Positions 6,886 through 7,602 of a DNA stretch of 7,602 nucleotides are shown here, one piece after another (positions within the stretch are counted from its first letter, which is position 1; every line of letters starts with the position of its first letter). The translations under genes and the position numbers were made by a program. The stretch covers positions 1 to 7,602 of the forward strand of contig MFFV01000029.1 in NCBI GenBank assembly GCA_001777995.1, given 5' to 3'. This DNA is from Candidatus Falkowbacteria bacterium RIFCSPLOWO2_02_FULL_45_15. Its GTDB lineage: Bacteria; Patescibacteriota; Patescibacteriia; Patescibacteriales; XYC2-FULL-47-12. The notes under the pieces are model-generated. The model was given only the letters and a program-made list of their open reading frames with translations. It was not told the origin of the DNA and searched no databases.

Positions 6886-6922
6886 ACGAATTGCCACAAA
6901 TTTGTGATTAGTGTTAATTCGT
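6886..6922. repeat. Nested palindromes in the ftsK-hydrolase spacer
   Basis: ACGAATT (6886-6892) pairs perfectly with AATTCGT (6916-6922). Between them lies the perfect 12-bp palindrome CACAAATTTGTG (6895-6906). Only four T follow the outer stem, so this is at best a weak terminator. From memory, similar CACGAATT / AATTCGTG intergenic repeats occur in several uncultured-bacterium genomes; I cannot verify that here. Confidence 0.6.
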
Positions 6923-6945
6923 TTTAAATTAGTGTTAAATTAGTG
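6907..6945 (+). repeat. Three direct ATTAGTG repeats before the hydrolase gene
   Basis: ATTAGTG occurs at 6907-6913, 6928-6934 and 6939-6945, with starts 21 and 11 bases apart, close to two turns and one turn of DNA. The first two copies extend to ATTAGTGTTAA. The last copy overlaps a GTG that could serve as an alternative start of the following gene. Same-face spacing would suit an operator, but simple duplication in AT-rich DNA explains it too. Confidence 0.6.
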
Positions 6946-6951
6946 ACAAGT

Positions 6952-7599
6952 ATGTACATCCAATATTTAGGCCATTCCTGCTTTAAATTAAGCGGTAAAG
7001 ACAGCAAAGGCGAAAACGTGAATGTCATCATTGACCCGTTCGGCGAAGACTACGGGCTGAAGGTTCCCGGTATGGAAGCGGATATCGTTACCGTCAGCCA
7101 CCCGCATAAAGACCATAACAATCTGGCGGCGGTGCGCGGCAATCCTTATGTGGTTGATACGGCGGGCGAGTACGAAATTAAGGACGTTTTTATCCAAGGA
7201 ATTGATTCGTTCCATGACGATAAAGAAGGAAAAGAACGGGGCGGCAACATAATTTATCGCCTTAGCATGGAAGACGTGGTGATAACGCACTTGGGAGATT
7301 TGGGGCAAATTTTAGACCACAAACAGGTAGAGCGGCTGGAAGGGACGGATGTTTTGATGATACCGGTGGGGGGAAAATATACTTTAGACGCCAAACGGGC
7401 GGTAGAAGTCATAAACCAAATTGAGCCGCGATTAATCATCCCAATGCATTATAAGCAGCCCAACTTAACGTTAGACATCAGCGGGGTTGAGCCGTTTATT
7501 AAAGAAATCGGCATCAAGCCGCAAAATATAGAAGATAAATTAAAGATAAATAAAAAAGATTTGCCGACCGAGGATATGGAGTTAGTGGTGTTTAAGTAA
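6952..7599 (+). CDS. Metallo-beta-lactamase-fold hydrolase, UlaG/COG2220 type
   Basis: The 215-residue product is a single metallo-beta-lactamase domain of the Lactamase_B_3 / UlaG-like (UPF0173) kind. It starts MYIQYLGHSCFKL, the usual family N-terminus. The metal-binding HPHKDH signature (H50, H52, D54, H55) is intact, and IIDPF (26-30), AGEYEI (71-76), HLGDLG (113-118) and PMHYK (164-168, His166) supply the other expected ligands and turns. It should be a cytoplasmic, metal-dependent hydrolase. Characterised relatives include UlaG, which opens L-ascorbate-6-phosphate lactone, but most members have no known substrate, and none of the ascorbate pathway is visible here, so I give no symbol. 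I prefer the ATG at 6952 over an in-frame GTG at 6943, because the domain begins directly after it and neither has a Shine-Dalgarno. It lies 68 bp after ftsK on the same strand, so co-transcription is possible. Confidence 0.93.
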   Translation: MYIQYLGHSCFKLSGKDSKGENVNVIIDPFGEDYGLKVPGMEADIVTVSHPHKDHNNLAAVRGNPYVVDTAGEYEIKDVFIQGIDSFHDDKEGKERGGNIIYRLSMEDVVITHLGDLGQILDHKQVERLEGTDVLMIPVGGKYTLDAKRAVEVINQIEPRLIIPMHYKQPNLTLDISGVEPFIKEIGIKPQNIEDKLKINKKDLPTEDMELVVFK

Positions 7600-7602
7600 A
7601 AT

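Noticed and set aside
6943..6951. GTG start at 6943 for the hydrolase, adding three residues
   Set aside because: The conserved domain begins right after the ATG at 6952, neither start has a ribosome binding site, and the GTG falls in the repeated ATTAGTG motif.
1..7602. CRISPR array, tRNA or rRNA genes, insertion sequence, toxin-antitoxin or phage-defence module
   Set aside because: I found no regularly spaced repeats with unique spacers, no cloverleaf-like or rRNA-like sequence, and no transposase, nuclease or toxin-like coding frame on either strand.

Overview
The window reads best as a piece of a streamlined bacterial genome, most likely a Candidate Phyla Radiation (Patescibacteria, Parcubacteria-like) organism recovered from a metagenome. 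This is inference. It rests on a large surface protein built from lamin-tail, PKD and OB-fold modules, a compact FtsK, an UlaG-like metallo-hydrolase, and the near absence of Shine-Dalgarno sequences in front of three of the genes. All genes lie on the + strand. They read through with the standard bacterial code and no internal UGA, so the UGA-recoding CPR lineages are not indicated.

Left block (1-1421). An unrecognised ORF begins inside a perfect 33-bp in-frame tandem repeat that starts exactly at the window edge. After a 30-bp gap and the only strong ribosome binding site in the window comes a type IV pilin-like protein. After another 10 bp comes a 59-aa, two-helix membrane protein. A clear intrinsic terminator (1391-1421) closes this probable operon. 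The block looks different in codon style from the rest of the window.

Middle block (1422-4236). A non-coding stretch holds a 63-bp structure bounded by 13-bp imperfect inverted repeats, then an extremely AT-rich leader. It precedes an 886-aa secreted, C-terminally membrane-anchored protein with three lamin-tail domains, one PKD domain and two OB-fold-like domains.

Right block (4237-7602). An extended -10 promoter and a small hairpin with a T-tract precede ftsK, which encodes an 847-aa DNA translocase with an unusual acidic C-terminal tail of about 100 residues. A 68-bp spacer with nested palindromes and three ATTAGTG repeats separates it from an UlaG/COG2220-type metallo-beta-lactamase-fold hydrolase that ends 3 bp before the window edge.

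No defence system, CRISPR array, RNA gene or transposase is visible. The most interesting items are the left-edge tandem repeat, the 63-bp inverted-repeat element, the hairpin-in-leader arrangement before ftsK, the acidic FtsK tail, and the pilin plus small membrane protein cassette. None by itself demonstrates a new system.
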